Below, piece by piece: positions 27,892 through 37,434 of a DNA stretch of 64,000 bases. The position numbers and the translations under genes are program-made. The notes below the pieces were generated by a model. The model was not told the origin of the DNA. It saw only the letters and a program-made list of their open reading frames with translations, and ran no database searches. Every line of letters begins with the position of its first letter. Within the stretch, counting starts at the first letter, position 1. Source of the DNA: Methylobacterium amylolyticum (GTDB lineage Bacteria; Pseudomonadota; Alphaproteobacteria; Rhizobiales; Beijerinckiaceae); assembly GCF_030700245.1 (NCBI RefSeq), contig NZ_JAUYZI010000031.1:17144-81143 (forward strand), written 5' to 3'.

Positions 27892-29015
27892 GCGACGGGC
27901 CCTCCCCCGACGGCCGGCCGGTCGGCGGCGAGGCGGTGCTCAACGCCCTGCCGCTGCCGGTGCTGACCATCGGCGGCGACGAGCGCATCCTCCAGTGCAA
28001 CCACGCCGCCGAGGCGTTCTTCGACTACTCCGCCCGGCTGATGCAGCGGCGGCGCCTGCGCGACATCATCCCGTTCGGCTCGCCGATCATCGCCCTCGTC
28101 GCCGAGGTGCGCCGCCGCCGGGCGAGCGTCAGCGAGTACCGGGTCGAGCTGACCCAGCCGAGGCTCGGGGTCGAGCGCAGCGTCGACGTGTTCGCGACCC
28201 CGCTCGACGACTCGGACGCGGTGGTGATGATGCTTCAGGAGCGCACCATCGCCGACAAGATGAACCGCCAGCTCACCCACCGCGGCGCCGCCCGCTCGAT
28301 GGTGGCGCTCGGCGCCATGCTCGCCCACGAGATCAAGAACCCGCTCGCCGGCATCCGCGGCGCCGCCCAGCTCCTGGAGAGCACCGGCATCGAGGAGGAC
28401 CGGGTGCTCACGCAGTTGATCTGCGACGAGTCCGACCGGATCGTGCGGATCGTCGAGCGCATGGAGCTGTTCGGCGACGAGCGCCCGTCCGAGCGCGGCC
28501 CGGTCAACGTCCACGGCGTGCTCGATCAGGTGAAGCGCTCGGCCCAGAGCGGGTTCGGCCGCCACATCCGCTTCGTCGAGACCTACGACCCGTCGCTGCC
28601 GCCGGTGCTCGGCAGCCGCGACCAGCTCGTCCAGGTGATCCTCAACCTCGTGAAGAACGCGGCCGAGGCGATCGGCCCCGACGCGGTCGAGGGCGAGATC
28701 ACCCTGTCGACCGCCTTCCGCACCGGCCTGCGCCTCCAGGTGCCGGGCTCGCGCGAGCGGGTCAGCCTGCCGATCGAGGTGGCGATCCGCGACAACGGCC
28801 CGGGCATCTCGCCGGAGATGCTCGGCGACATGTTCGACCCGTTCGTGACCACCAAGGCACAGGGGTCCGGCCTCGGACTTGCATTGGTGGCCAAGATCGT
28901 CGGCGACCACGGCGGCATCGTCGAGTGCGATCCCGCCCCCCGCCGCACGACGTTCCGCATCCTGCTGCCAATGTCGAGCGCGCGCGACGGGCGCGAGTCG
29001 ACGGTCGACCCCTGA
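27888..29015 (+). CDS. ntrB: Nitrogen regulation histidine kinase NtrB
   Basis: A 375-residue soluble kinase. The PAS domain (about 15-120) begins LNALPLPVLTIGGDERILQC. The kinase core has H147 (MLAHEIKNPLAGIRGAAQL), N-box VILNLVKNAAEAI and G-boxes IRDNGPGISPE and QGSGLGLALV. It phosphorylates NtrC under nitrogen limitation and is controlled by the PII protein GlnB in relatives. It sits between dusB and ntrC. Confidence 0.96.
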   Translation: MSDGPSPDGRPVGGEAVLNALPLPVLTIGGDERILQCNHAAEAFFDYSARLMQRRRLRDIIPFGSPIIALVAEVRRRRASVSEYRVELTQPRLGVERSVDVFATPLDDSDAVVMMLQERTIADKMNRQLTHRGAARSMVALGAMLAHEIKNPLAGIRGAAQLLESTGIEEDRVLTQLICDESDRIVRIVERMELFGDERPSERGPVNVHGVLDQVKRSAQSGFGRHIRFVETYDPSLPPVLGSRDQLVQVILNLVKNAAEAIGPDAVEGEITLSTAFRTGLRLQVPGSRERVSLPIEVAIRDNGPGISPEMLGDMFDPFVTTKAQGSGLGLALVAKIVGDHGGIVECDPAPRRTTFRILLPMSSARDGRESTVDP

Positions 29016-29047
29016 ACCGGTCCGCCGGAGGTCTTGAGTAAACCATC

Positions 29048-30517
<1,470 letters not shown>

Positions 30518-30523
30518 AGGAGG

Positions 30524-30551
30524 CTCCCCGGCCGTCACCGCGGCCGGGGAG
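30524..30551. terminator. Stem-loop between the converging ntrC and 30576 genes
   Basis: CTCCCCGGCC and GGCCGGGGAG form a perfect 10-base stem with an 8-base loop, 6 bases after the ntrC stop. No T-run is present on the + strand, so termination strength is uncertain. It could act in both directions. Confidence 0.45.
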
Positions 30552-30575
30552 AGCCGCCGGGACGATCGGAAACAA

Positions 30576-30848
30576 TCAGCGGCCCGGGAGGATCGGGTCG
30601 CCGCGCATCAGCGCGTGCAGGCGCTCGGTGTCGAAGCCGCTCGGGATGCTCGGGGCTGCCGGCTTCGGCGCGGGCGCGGCCTTGACGGGGGCGGGGATCG
30701 AGCCGGTGGCCGAGGGCTCGGGCACGGCCGCGCGGGCGACCGCCACGGGCGGGGGCGTCAGGGCGAGGCGGTCGGCGCTCACCAGGACGACGACCGTGGT
30801 CGAGAGCAGGACGGCGAGACCGCCGAGGAGGGGACGCAGGATACGCAC
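30576..30848 (-). CDS. Small membrane-anchored or secreted protein, unknown
   Basis: 90 residues starting MRILRPLLGGLAVLLSTTVV, a signal peptide or single membrane anchor. An Ala/Pro-rich stretch with three VAxA/PAPK-like turns follows, then a short C-terminal piece ending FDTERLHALMRGDPILPGR. The proposed start is a GTG at 30848. No domain was recognised. It converges on ntrC and is divergent from the Rmf-like gene. Its coding pattern fits the window, but nothing indicates function. Confidence 0.6.
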   Translation of the reverse strand: MRILRPLLGGLAVLLSTTVVVLVSADRLALTPPPVAVARAAVPEPSATGSIPAPVKAAPAPKPAAPSIPSGFDTERLHALMRGDPILPGR

Positions 30849-30947
30849 GCCGCGAGGACCCGGTACGCAACTGGAGGCGGCAACAGATTAGGGCCGCGGC
30901 CGTTAACGAAGCCCAACCCGTCCGCATCTTCCGGAGATCGAGACCCC

Positions 30948-31124
30948 ATGGAGAACGTCCAGGCCACCGCCAGCGACAGCCCGTTCATCCAGGGCCGCAA
31001 CGCCCGCCTCTACGGCAAGCCCCAGAGCGACTGCCCCTACCCCGAGGGCTCCCAGGACCGTGCGGCCTGGATGGAGGCCTACGAGGAGGCGGCGCTGACC
31101 AACCCGCCGCGGGAGGAGTCGTGA
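30948..31124 (+). CDS. Rmf/CrpP-fold small protein
   Basis: 58 residues, MENVQATASDSPFIQGRNA... with CPYPEGSQDRAAWMEAYEEA. The spacing G..A...GK....CPY......R..W....EEA matches ribosome modulation factor, whose core is GYxAGxxG...CPY......R..W..GW. Rmf dimerises (hibernates) 70S ribosomes in stationary phase in gammaproteobacteria; CrpP-like relatives have other proposed roles. GGAGAT lies 11 bases before the ATG. Function is inferred from short-motif similarity only. Confidence 0.7.
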   Translation: MENVQATASDSPFIQGRNARLYGKPQSDCPYPEGSQDRAAWMEAYEEAALTNPPREES

Positions 31125-31151
31125 GGGGCGCCTGAAGCGCCGCCTCCGGCA

Positions 31152-31793
31152 TCAATCCGGGATGCGTCGCGCGACCGCGCCCATCAGGTCCATGCAGCGC
31201 AGCGCGACGTCCTCCCAGTGCGGCCGGATGTCGAGCTCGGCCAGTTCCGCCGCCGCGTAGGCGGACGGGATGCTCGACAATCGCGACAGGATCGCCGCCT
31301 TCCTGTCCGTCACGACCGGTAGATGCGCTTCGAGCAGGTCCGAGTGCACCGCGTCCACGACGGCGATGTCGAAGACGTCGCGCACTTTGAGCTGCGCCCC
31401 TCGAAAATGCATCTTCTTGATCGCGATCTCGACCGGGTGCTCCAGGCGTATGCCGATGCCGGCCACGTCCCGATCGATAACCGGCAAGGCAGTCAGAGCC
31501 GGAGCGACGATGAAGTCGATCTCGCCTTCCGGATAGACCAGCTTAAGATAGTGCGCCGTTCGGTCGAACGTGTGAGCCCCCCAAATGTCCTCGCCGCCGC
31601 CGTCGGGCGACAGGTACGCGAGATACTGCGGATCCGTGATGAAGGCGTCGATATCCCGGCTGAGCCGATGATCTGCGTGGAGCATCAGCGCCGTGCCGCC
31701 GCCGAGCACCCAGTCCGGCACAGGCTGGCCCGCCGCGTCCATCGCGGCGAGACCCGCAACGGCGCGTTCAAGAAGACGCGTCCACGGCGGCAA
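31152..31793 (-). CDS. AbiEii/AbiGii-like nucleotidyltransferase
   Basis: A 213-residue protein of the nucleotidyltransferase superfamily. The substrate/metal site is visible as LGGGTALMLHADHRLSRDID (about 30-49), and a later block IAIKKMHFRGAQLKVRDVFD resembles the conserved K..A...RDxxDL of AbiEii toxins. Those toxins modify tRNA or bind GTP in abortive-infection systems. The proposed start is a TTG at 31793, overlapping the upstream gene by 26 bases; an ATG at 31742 is an alternative. The partner gene upstream does not look like classical AbiEi. Base composition is slightly lower in GC than the neighbours. Confidence 0.75.
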   Translation of the reverse strand: MPPWTRLLERAVAGLAAMDAAGQPVPDWVLGGGTALMLHADHRLSRDIDAFITDPQYLAYLSPDGGGEDIWGAHTFDRTAHYLKLVYPEGEIDFIVAPALTALPVIDRDVAGIGIRLEHPVEIAIKKMHFRGAQLKVRDVFDIAVVDAVHSDLLEAHLPVVTDRKAAILSRLSSIPSAYAAAELAELDIRPHWEDVALRCMDLMGAVARRIPD

Positions 31794-32103
31794 GCGCAGC
31801 CTCCAGCATGGGATTTCGCGCCCCGGAGAACGCCGCGTTGGCTTGGTAGGCCGTCTTCAACGAGGCGCGGCTGACCCCGTGCGCCTCCGCGAAATCCAGG
31901 ACCAGTTCGGGCCGGACATCGTTGAAGAAGGCGTTCACGTGCACGCGCCATGTCCCCCGGCGGTCGCGCAGGCTCGTGACGAGGGCCTCCGGCGTGATGG
32001 CCCGCTTGAACGGCGCGTTGACCGTCGCGAGCACGAGCGCATCGAACCGCGATGCGCGTTCGAGCGCCGCCGTATCCGGGCCTGCTGCGCGCACGTCGGG
32101 CAT
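31768..32103 (-). CDS. Unknown protein overlapping the AbiEii-like gene, possible antitoxin partner
   Basis: 111 residues, MPDVRAAGPDTAALERASRF to AALAAVDASS. It contains a possible helix-turn-helix-like segment (FAEAHGVSRASLKTAYQAN) and an Arg-rich stretch (TSLRDRRGTWRVHVNAFF). Its 3' end overlaps the AbiEii-like gene by 26 bases, so the two are a coupled pair. A regulatory or neutralising role is an inference from position. No family was recognised; start choice is uncertain because no Shine-Dalgarno sequence is seen. Confidence 0.55.
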   Translation of the reverse strand: MPDVRAAGPDTAALERASRFDALVLATVNAPFKRAITPEALVTSLRDRRGTWRVHVNAFFNDVRPELVLDFAEAHGVSRASLKTAYQANAAFSGARNPMLEAALAAVDASS

Positions 32104-32228
32104 GATGCGGGAGGGTAGGCGAGGCCGGCGCCCGCGTCGAGGGCCGGCGGCGCTGGACCAAGCCGGCTTGACCTCGCCGGGCGCCGGGGGCTTCGTGCAC
32201 CGCACCCGCGACGCGAGCCGGAACCCCG

Positions 32229-33419
32229 ATGTCCCTGACGCCCGACCCTGAATCCAGGAAGAAATTCGCGCCGGCCACGCGCCTCGTCCATGCCGGCCGC
32301 GATCCGGGCGAGCAGCACGGCTTCGTCAACACGCCAATCTACCGCGGCTCGACCGTGCTCTACCCGACCTACGACGCCATCCAGAATCGGCGCGGGCGCT
32401 ACAATTACGGCACCAAGGGCACCCCGACCTCGGACGCGCTGACCGACGCCTGGACCGAGGTGGCGGGGGCGGCCGGCACCGTCGCCACGCCGTCCGGCCT
32501 GTCGGCGCTGACCATCGCCCTGATGGCCGCGGTCTCGGCGGGCGACCACCTGCTCGTGACCGATTCCGCCTACCGCCCGACCCGGATCTTCTGCGACGGG
32601 GTGCTCGCGCGCTACGGGGTCGAGACGACCTACTACGACCCGCTCGTCGGCGCCGGCATCGCGGCGCTGATGCGCGACAACACGAAGGCCGTGCTGGTCG
32701 AGGCGCCGGGCTCGCAGAGCTTCGAGATGCAGGACGTGCCGGCGATCGCCGAGGCGGCCCACGCGCGGGGCGCCTGCGTGATCATGGACAACACCTGGGC
32801 GACGCCGCTGCTGTTCCCGCCGCACGCGCGCGGCGTCGACATCGCGGTGGAGGCCGGCACCAAGTATCTCAGCGGCGGCTCGGACCTGCTGCTCGGCCTG
32901 ACCTCCGCCAACCAAAAATATTGGCCGGCGGTGCGGCGGACCTTCGACCACTTCGCCCCCTGCGCCGGCCCCGAGGACATGTTCCTGGCCCTGCGCGGCC
33001 TGCGCACCATGGCCCTGCGGCTGAGCGAGCACGGCCGGCAGGGGCTGGAGATGGCGCGCTGGCTGCAAGGGCGGCCCGAGGTGCTGCGGGTGCTGCATCC
33101 CGGCCTGCCCGAGGATCCGGGCCACGCGATCTGGACGCGCGACTTCTCCGGCGCCTCCGGGCTGTTCGCGGTGGTGCTCAAGCCGGTGCCGGAGGCGGCG
33201 GTCGCCGCGATGCTCGACGGGCTGGAGCTGTTCGGGATGGGCTTCTCCTGGGGCGGTTTCGAGAGCCTCGTGATCCCGTTCGACTGCGTCGGCTACCGCA
33301 CCGCCACGCGCTGGGCGCCGGGGGGGCCGGGCCTGCGGTTCCACATCGGCCTGGAGGATCTCGGTGACCTGAAGGCCGACCTCGACGCCGGCTTCGCGCG
33401 CCTGCGGGCGGCCTCGTAG
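32229..33419 (+). CDS. metC: Cystathionine beta-lyase
   Basis: A 396-residue PLP enzyme of the Cys/Met metabolism family. Features: the N-terminal RLVHAGRDPGEQHGFVNTPI, YNYGTKGTPTSDALTDAWTE, VIMDNTWATPLLFPPHARG and the PLP lysine in EAGTKYLSGGSDLLLG. The C-terminal FGMGFSWGGFESLVIP is typical of the MetC type, which splits cystathionine to homocysteine, pyruvate and ammonia. Length and ATG start are normal. It is divergent from the AbiEii pair and followed by a stem-loop and the GT39 gene. Confidence 0.92.
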   Translation: MSLTPDPESRKKFAPATRLVHAGRDPGEQHGFVNTPIYRGSTVLYPTYDAIQNRRGRYNYGTKGTPTSDALTDAWTEVAGAAGTVATPSGLSALTIALMAAVSAGDHLLVTDSAYRPTRIFCDGVLARYGVETTYYDPLVGAGIAALMRDNTKAVLVEAPGSQSFEMQDVPAIAEAAHARGACVIMDNTWATPLLFPPHARGVDIAVEAGTKYLSGGSDLLLGLTSANQKYWPAVRRTFDHFAPCAGPEDMFLALRGLRTMALRLSEHGRQGLEMARWLQGRPEVLRVLHPGLPEDPGHAIWTRDFSGASGLFAVVLKPVPEAAVAAMLDGLELFGMGFSWGGFESLVIPFDCVGYRTATRWAPGGPGLRFHIGLEDLGDLKADLDAGFARLRAAS

Positions 33420-33433
33420 CATCGGGATCCGTC

Positions 33434-33454
33434 GGCCCCGCGCCCGGCGGGGCC
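33434..33454 (+). terminator. Stem-loop after metC
   Basis: GGCCCCGC and GCGGGGCC form a perfect 8-base stem with a 5-base loop, 15 bases after the metC stop. Only CCATTT follows, so a weak or Rho-aided terminator is possible. Confidence 0.45.
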
Positions 33455-33497
33455 GGCCATTTGACGTTCCCGCCCGATCCTGATTGACCGGCGCGCC

Positions 33498-35225
33498 ATG
33501 ACCACGAGCCTCTCCGCCGGCGCGCCCGCCCGCACCGGCCAGCCCGCCCGTCGCGCCGACCGGATCGGGCGCGGGCTCGACGGTCTCGCCGCGAGCCACG
33601 CCCGGGCCGCCGCGGCGCTGCTCGCCCTGTGCCTGCTGCTATTCCTGCCGGGGCAGATCTCCCTCCAGCCGATGGACCGGGACGAGCCGCGCTTCGCCCA
33701 GGCTTCCAAGCAGATGCTGGAGAGCGGCGACCTCGTCGACATCCGCTTCCAGGGGGAGGCGCGCCACAAGAAGCCGGTCGGGATCTACTGGGCCCAGGCC
33801 GCCGCGGTCGCCGCCGGGGAGGCGCTCGGCGTGCCCGAGGCGCGGACGCAGATCGCCCTCTACCGCCTGCCCTCGCTGATCGGCGCCGCCGCCTCGGTGC
33901 TGCTCGCCTACTGGGCGGGGCTCGCCTTCCTGCCGCGCCGCGGCGCGCTGCTCGCCGCCGCCCTCTACGGCGCCTGCCTGATGCTCTCGGCGGAGGCGCA
34001 CCTCGCCAAGACCGACGCCCTGCTCGCCGCCTGCGCCACCGCGAGCCTCGGGGCGCTGGCCCGGGCGTGGCTGGGGCGGGGGCAGCGCCTCGGCCTGCCC
34101 GTCCTCGCCGCGTTCTGGCTCGGGCTCGCGCTGGGGATCCTCGTGAAGGGGCCGATGGTGCCGCTGTTCGTCGCCCTGCCGGCGGCGTTCCTGTCGTGGA
34201 AGGCCGGCTCGGCGCGCTGGCTCGGCGCCCTGCGGCCGCTGCCGGGGCTGGCGCTGGTCCTCCTGATCGTCGCGCCCTGGTTCGCGGCGATCGCCTGGAA
34301 GAGCGGCGGCGCCTTCTACGCGGAGGCGGTGGGGCACGACATGCTGGGCAAGATCGGCGGCGCCGCCGAGCGGCACGGGGCCCCGCCCGGCGCCTACGCG
34401 CTCGCCGTCTTCGCGACCTTCTGGCCGGGCGCCGTCTTCGCCGCGATGAGCCTGCCCTTCGCGTGGCGCGAGCGCCGGGGGGACGCGGTCGCGTTCGTGA
34501 TCGCCGCGGTGCTGCCGGCGTGGCTGATCTTCGAGGCGGTGCCGACCAAGCTGCCGCACTACGTGCTGCCGCTGCTGCCGTGGCTCGCGGTCCTGACGGT
34601 GCTGGCGCTCAACGCCGGCGCCCTCGATCCGCGCCGCCGCGGGGCGCGGGCGGCGGCGCTGCTGCTCCCGGCGATCCCGCTGGCCCTCACCCTCGGCCTG
34701 TGCGCCTTCGGCTGGCGGATCGACGGCCACCGGATCCCGTTCGCCGCGCTGCCCCTGCTCGGCGGCGCCTGCATCCTCGCCGCCCTCGGCTGGCGCGCCT
34801 TCGCCCGCGGGATGCCGGAGCGGGCGCTGGTGCTCGGCATCCTCGCCTCCTGCCTGCTCGGCCCCGGGGTGCTGGGCGTGGCGCAGCGCCAGTTGCCGGG
34901 GCTGAAGGTCTCCCCGAGGCTGGCCGCTCTGCGCGACCGGCTTCCCTGCCCGAACCCGCAGGTCGCGAGCCTCGGCTACCGCGAGCCGAGCCTCGTCTTC
35001 CTGATCGGCACCGACCTCGCGCTGCTGCCGGACGGGGCCGCCGCCAAGGCGTTCCTCGACGCCGGCGGCTGCCGGCTGCTGTTCATCGAGGCGCGCCAGC
35101 GCGAGGACTTCAACGCGGCCTGGCCCGTGAGCCGCGCCGCCCCGGCGCCGCTGGCGGACATCGAGGGCTTCAACCTCAACACCGGCCGGCGGGTGTTCGT
35201 CACCGCCTACGCGGTGGCGCCGTGA
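33498..35225 (+). CDS. Glycosyltransferase family 39 membrane protein (ArnT-like)
   Basis: A 575-residue polytopic inner-membrane protein with about 10-12 hydrophobic segments. The GT-C signature is in the first periplasmic loop: LQPMDRDEPRFAQASKQM, where the Asp-Glu pair corresponds to the catalytic or metal-binding carboxylates of ArnT. HKKPVGIYWAQAAAV follows, as in ArnT. These enzymes move a sugar from a polyprenyl phosphate to lipid A or protein on the periplasmic side. The downstream gene, overlapping by GTGA, encodes a matching polyprenyl-phosphate sugar synthase. The sugar and acceptor are not known. Confidence 0.88.
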   Translation: MTTSLSAGAPARTGQPARRADRIGRGLDGLAASHARAAAALLALCLLLFLPGQISLQPMDRDEPRFAQASKQMLESGDLVDIRFQGEARHKKPVGIYWAQAAAVAAGEALGVPEARTQIALYRLPSLIGAAASVLLAYWAGLAFLPRRGALLAAALYGACLMLSAEAHLAKTDALLAACATASLGALARAWLGRGQRLGLPVLAAFWLGLALGILVKGPMVPLFVALPAAFLSWKAGSARWLGALRPLPGLALVLLIVAPWFAAIAWKSGGAFYAEAVGHDMLGKIGGAAERHGAPPGAYALAVFATFWPGAVFAAMSLPFAWRERRGDAVAFVIAAVLPAWLIFEAVPTKLPHYVLPLLPWLAVLTVLALNAGALDPRRRGARAAALLLPAIPLALTLGLCAFGWRIDGHRIPFAALPLLGGACILAALGWRAFARGMPERALVLGILASCLLGPGVLGVAQRQLPGLKVSPRLAALRDRLPCPNPQVASLGYREPSLVFLIGTDLALLPDGAAAKAFLDAGGCRLLFIEARQREDFNAAWPVSRAAPAPLADIEGFNLNTGRRVFVTAYAVAP

Positions 35226-35989
35226 GCGCCCCCCGCCTCAGCGTCGTCGTGCCGGTGCGCAACGAGGCCGGCAACATCGCCCCCCTCGTCGCCGAGATCG
35301 AGCGGGCCTGCGCGGACCTGCCCTTCGAGCTGATCTACGTGGACGACGGCTCGACCGACGGCACGCCCGCCGCGCTCGCCGCCGCGCAGGCGGGCCGGCC
35401 GTGGCTGCGGGTGCTGCGCCACGCGAGCGGCGCCGGGCAGTCGGCCGCCGTGCGCAGCGGCGTGCTCGCCGCCCGCGGCGCGGTGATCGCCACCCTCGAC
35501 GGCGACGGCCAGAACGACCCGGCCTTCATCCCGGTGCTCCTCGAAGCGCTGGAGGCGGCGGGTGCGGGCGCGGGCCTCGCGCAAGGGCAGCGGCGCGGGC
35601 GCAAGGACGGGCGCTTCAAGACCCTCCAGTCCCGGATCGCCAACGGCGTGCGCGGGAAGATCCTGCGGGACGCCACCCGCGACACCGGCTGCGGCCTCAA
35701 GGTGTTCCGCCGGGCGGTGTACCTGCGCCTGCCGTATTTCGACGCCCTGCACCGCTTCATGCCGGCGCTCGTCGCCCGCGAGGGCTTCTGCGTGGTCCAC
35801 CGCGACGTGGTCGACCGGCCCCGCCTCACCGGCCGCTCGAACTACGGGCTGTTCGACCGGCTGTGGGTCGGGCTGCTCGATCTGGCGGGCGTGTGGTGGC
35901 TGATCCGGCGCAAGCGCGCCGCGCCGCGGGCTGTCGAGGTCGCCGCCGCCCCGGCGGACGCGGAGACGGAGCGGGACGTCGGATGCTGA
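35222..35989 (+). CDS. Polyprenyl-phosphate glycosyltransferase, GT2 (DPM1-like)
   Basis: A 255-residue GT-A protein: LSVVVPVRNEAGNIAPLVAE, IYVDDGSTDGTP, ATLDGDGQNDPAFI (DxD metal site), RDTGCGLKVFRRAVYLRLP and RPRLTGRSNYGLFDRLW. It has no clear C-terminal membrane hairpin, as in soluble dolichol-phosphate-mannose-synthase-like enzymes. It should make a polyprenyl-phosphate sugar in the cytoplasm for the GT39 enzyme. The GTG start overlaps the upstream stop, and its own stop lies inside the next gene. Confidence 0.9.
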   Translation: MSAPRLSVVVPVRNEAGNIAPLVAEIERACADLPFELIYVDDGSTDGTPAALAAAQAGRPWLRVLRHASGAGQSAAVRSGVLAARGAVIATLDGDGQNDPAFIPVLLEALEAAGAGAGLAQGQRRGRKDGRFKTLQSRIANGVRGKILRDATRDTGCGLKVFRRAVYLRLPYFDALHRFMPALVAREGFCVVHRDVVDRPRLTGRSNYGLFDRLWVGLLDLAGVWWLIRRKRAAPRAVEVAAAPADAETERDVGC

Positions 35990-36318
35990 TCCAGCTCGCC
36001 CACGACCTGCCGGACTATTTCTACGACGTGTTCGTCACGCGGTTCGACTTCTGGCTGGTGTTCGGCATCCTCGCGCAGGTGGTGTTCGGCTCGCGCTTCA
36101 TCCTGCAATGGATCGCCAGCGAGCGGGCCGGCCGCAGCGTGATGCCGCTGTCGTTCTGGTTCCTGTCGATCGCCGGCGGGCTGATGACCCTGGTCTACGG
36201 CTTCGTGCGCCGCGAGCCGGTGATCATCATCGGCCAGGGCCTCTCCACCGGCATCTACCTGCGCAACCTCGCCCTGATCTTCCGCGAGCGCCGCCGCCGG
36301 AGGGGGGAGGGCGCGTGA
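35983..36318 (+). CDS. Lipid A biosynthesis N-terminal (LAB_N) domain membrane protein
   Basis: A 111-residue protein with three membrane segments. FDFWLVFGILAQVVFGSRFI, LQWIASERAGRSVMPLSFW and STGIYLRNLALIFRERRRR are the hallmarks of the LAB_N domain found at the N-terminus of some LpxB proteins and as stand-alone proteins. The fold is related to MtN3/SWEET/PQ-loop half-transporters. It overlaps the GT2 gene by 7 bases. In this context it may help flip or present the lipid-linked sugar; that is inference. Confidence 0.85.
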   Translation: MLIQLAHDLPDYFYDVFVTRFDFWLVFGILAQVVFGSRFILQWIASERAGRSVMPLSFWFLSIAGGLMTLVYGFVRREPVIIIGQGLSTGIYLRNLALIFRERRRRRGEGA

Positions 36319-36333
36319 GCGCAGGATGAGCCC

Positions 36334-36930
36334 ATGATGAGCCCGCTGCCGCCCTTCTACGACGACCTCGACGCGACGCTCGCCGCTTTGTGGCGCCTGC
36401 TGGCGGAGGGCGCCGCGCACGGCCGCAGCGGCTTCCACCTGCCGGCGCTGGCGACCCTCGGGGCGGACGGCCGCCCGCGCCTGCGCACGGTGGTGCTGCG
36501 CGCGGCCGACCGGGCAACCGGGACGCTGCGCCTCCACTGCGACCGCCGCTCGGACAAGGCCGCCGAAGTGCTGGCCAATCCCGCCTGCGCGCTGAGCGCC
36601 TACGACGGCGAGGCCAATGTGCAGATCCGGATCGAGGGCCGGGCGAGCCTCCACACCGGCGACGCCGCGGCCGACGCCGCCTGGGCCGGCTCGCGGGCGA
36701 TGAGCCGGGTCTGCTACGGCGCCGAGCCCGGCCCCGGCACGGCGCTGCCCGCCGGCGGGGCCTACGCGCTGCCGGATCCGGAGGATGCCGCGCTCGGCCG
36801 CCCGCACTTCGCCGCGGTGATCGTGCGGGCGGAGGCGCTCGACTTCCTCTACCTCGACCGCCGCGGCCACCGCCGCGCCGGCTGGCGGCGCGCGGAGGCG
36901 GGCTGGAGCGGCGGCTGGCTGGCGCCGTGA
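36334..36930 (+). CDS. Pyridoxamine 5'-phosphate oxidase family FMN-binding protein
   Basis: A 198-residue split-barrel flavoprotein: FHLPALATLGADGRPRLRTV, LRLHCDRRSDKAAEVLANP, ANVQIRIEGRASLHTGD and FLYLDRRGHRRAGWRR. The C-terminal dimerisation/substrate region resembles the Alr4036-type subgroup more than PdxH itself, and the typical PdxH RxxP...W end is not evident. It probably binds FMN and reduces or oxidises an unknown substrate. It starts 15 bases after the LAB_N gene. Confidence 0.82.
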   Translation: MMSPLPPFYDDLDATLAALWRLLAEGAAHGRSGFHLPALATLGADGRPRLRTVVLRAADRATGTLRLHCDRRSDKAAEVLANPACALSAYDGEANVQIRIEGRASLHTGDAAADAAWAGSRAMSRVCYGAEPGPGTALPAGGAYALPDPEDAALGRPHFAAVIVRAEALDFLYLDRRGHRRAGWRRAEAGWSGGWLAP

Positions 36931-36964
36931 GGGCTTGCCGGCGCCGTGAGGGCTTGCCGGCGCC
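36921..36964. repeat. 19-bp tandem duplication at the end of the flavoprotein gene
   Basis: The unit GGCGCCGTGAGGGCTTGCC is present twice without change (36921-36939, 36940-36958) with a third partial GGCGCC. It spans the stop codon of the preceding gene, so an extra stop-containing copy lies downstream. Confidence 0.85.
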
Positions 36965-37010
36965 TGGAACGCGGGCGGCCCGGCGTGTATCCTGGCCGCA
37001 GGAGGAGGCG

Positions 37011-37358
37011 ATGACGACCGACACCGTCGCGACCGATCTCGACCCGGCCATCCTGGAACGCCTGCGCGCGACGGCTGCGGCCGAGCAGCGCCCGCCCGCG
37101 CAGGTGCGCGACGCGGCGTTGCGCGCGGTGCTCGATCAGTCGCCCGGTGCGCGCCGCGCGCTCCTCGCCATCGACGCCACCGCCGACGCCGCGGAGCGCG
37201 CCTTCGCCGCCAAGCTGATCGGCCGGTCCATCCTCAAGGCCTACGAGGGTATCCTCGACGCCCGCCGGACGGGGACCGGGCCGGGAACCCGCGCGAATGC
37301 GGCGCTGGCCACCGAGGACGCGATCGAGGCGGAGGCGATCCGGATGTGCAGGATTTGA
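37011..37358 (+). CDS. Small protein with ribbon-helix-helix-like N-terminus, unknown
   Basis: 115 residues. The N-terminus (DLDPAILERLRATAAAEQR followed by VRDAALRAVLD) has the strand-helix-helix rhythm of CopG/Arc antitoxins. The rest (LLAIDATADAAERAFAAKLI, ATEDAIEAEAIRMCRI) is helical and Ala-rich. GGAGGAGG precedes the ATG. No toxin partner follows. Its function is unknown, and the ribbon-helix-helix suggestion is weak. Confidence 0.6.
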   Translation: MTTDTVATDLDPAILERLRATAAAEQRPPAQVRDAALRAVLDQSPGARRALLAIDATADAAERAFAAKLIGRSILKAYEGILDARRTGTGPGTRANAALATEDAIEAEAIRMCRI

Positions 37359-37434
37359 ACGGAAAGAGGTCCACTATCGTGCGGTTTCCGATCCTATAAA
37401 ATTTTCCGCAGAGTTGTTCGGTTGCTTGCGCGAC

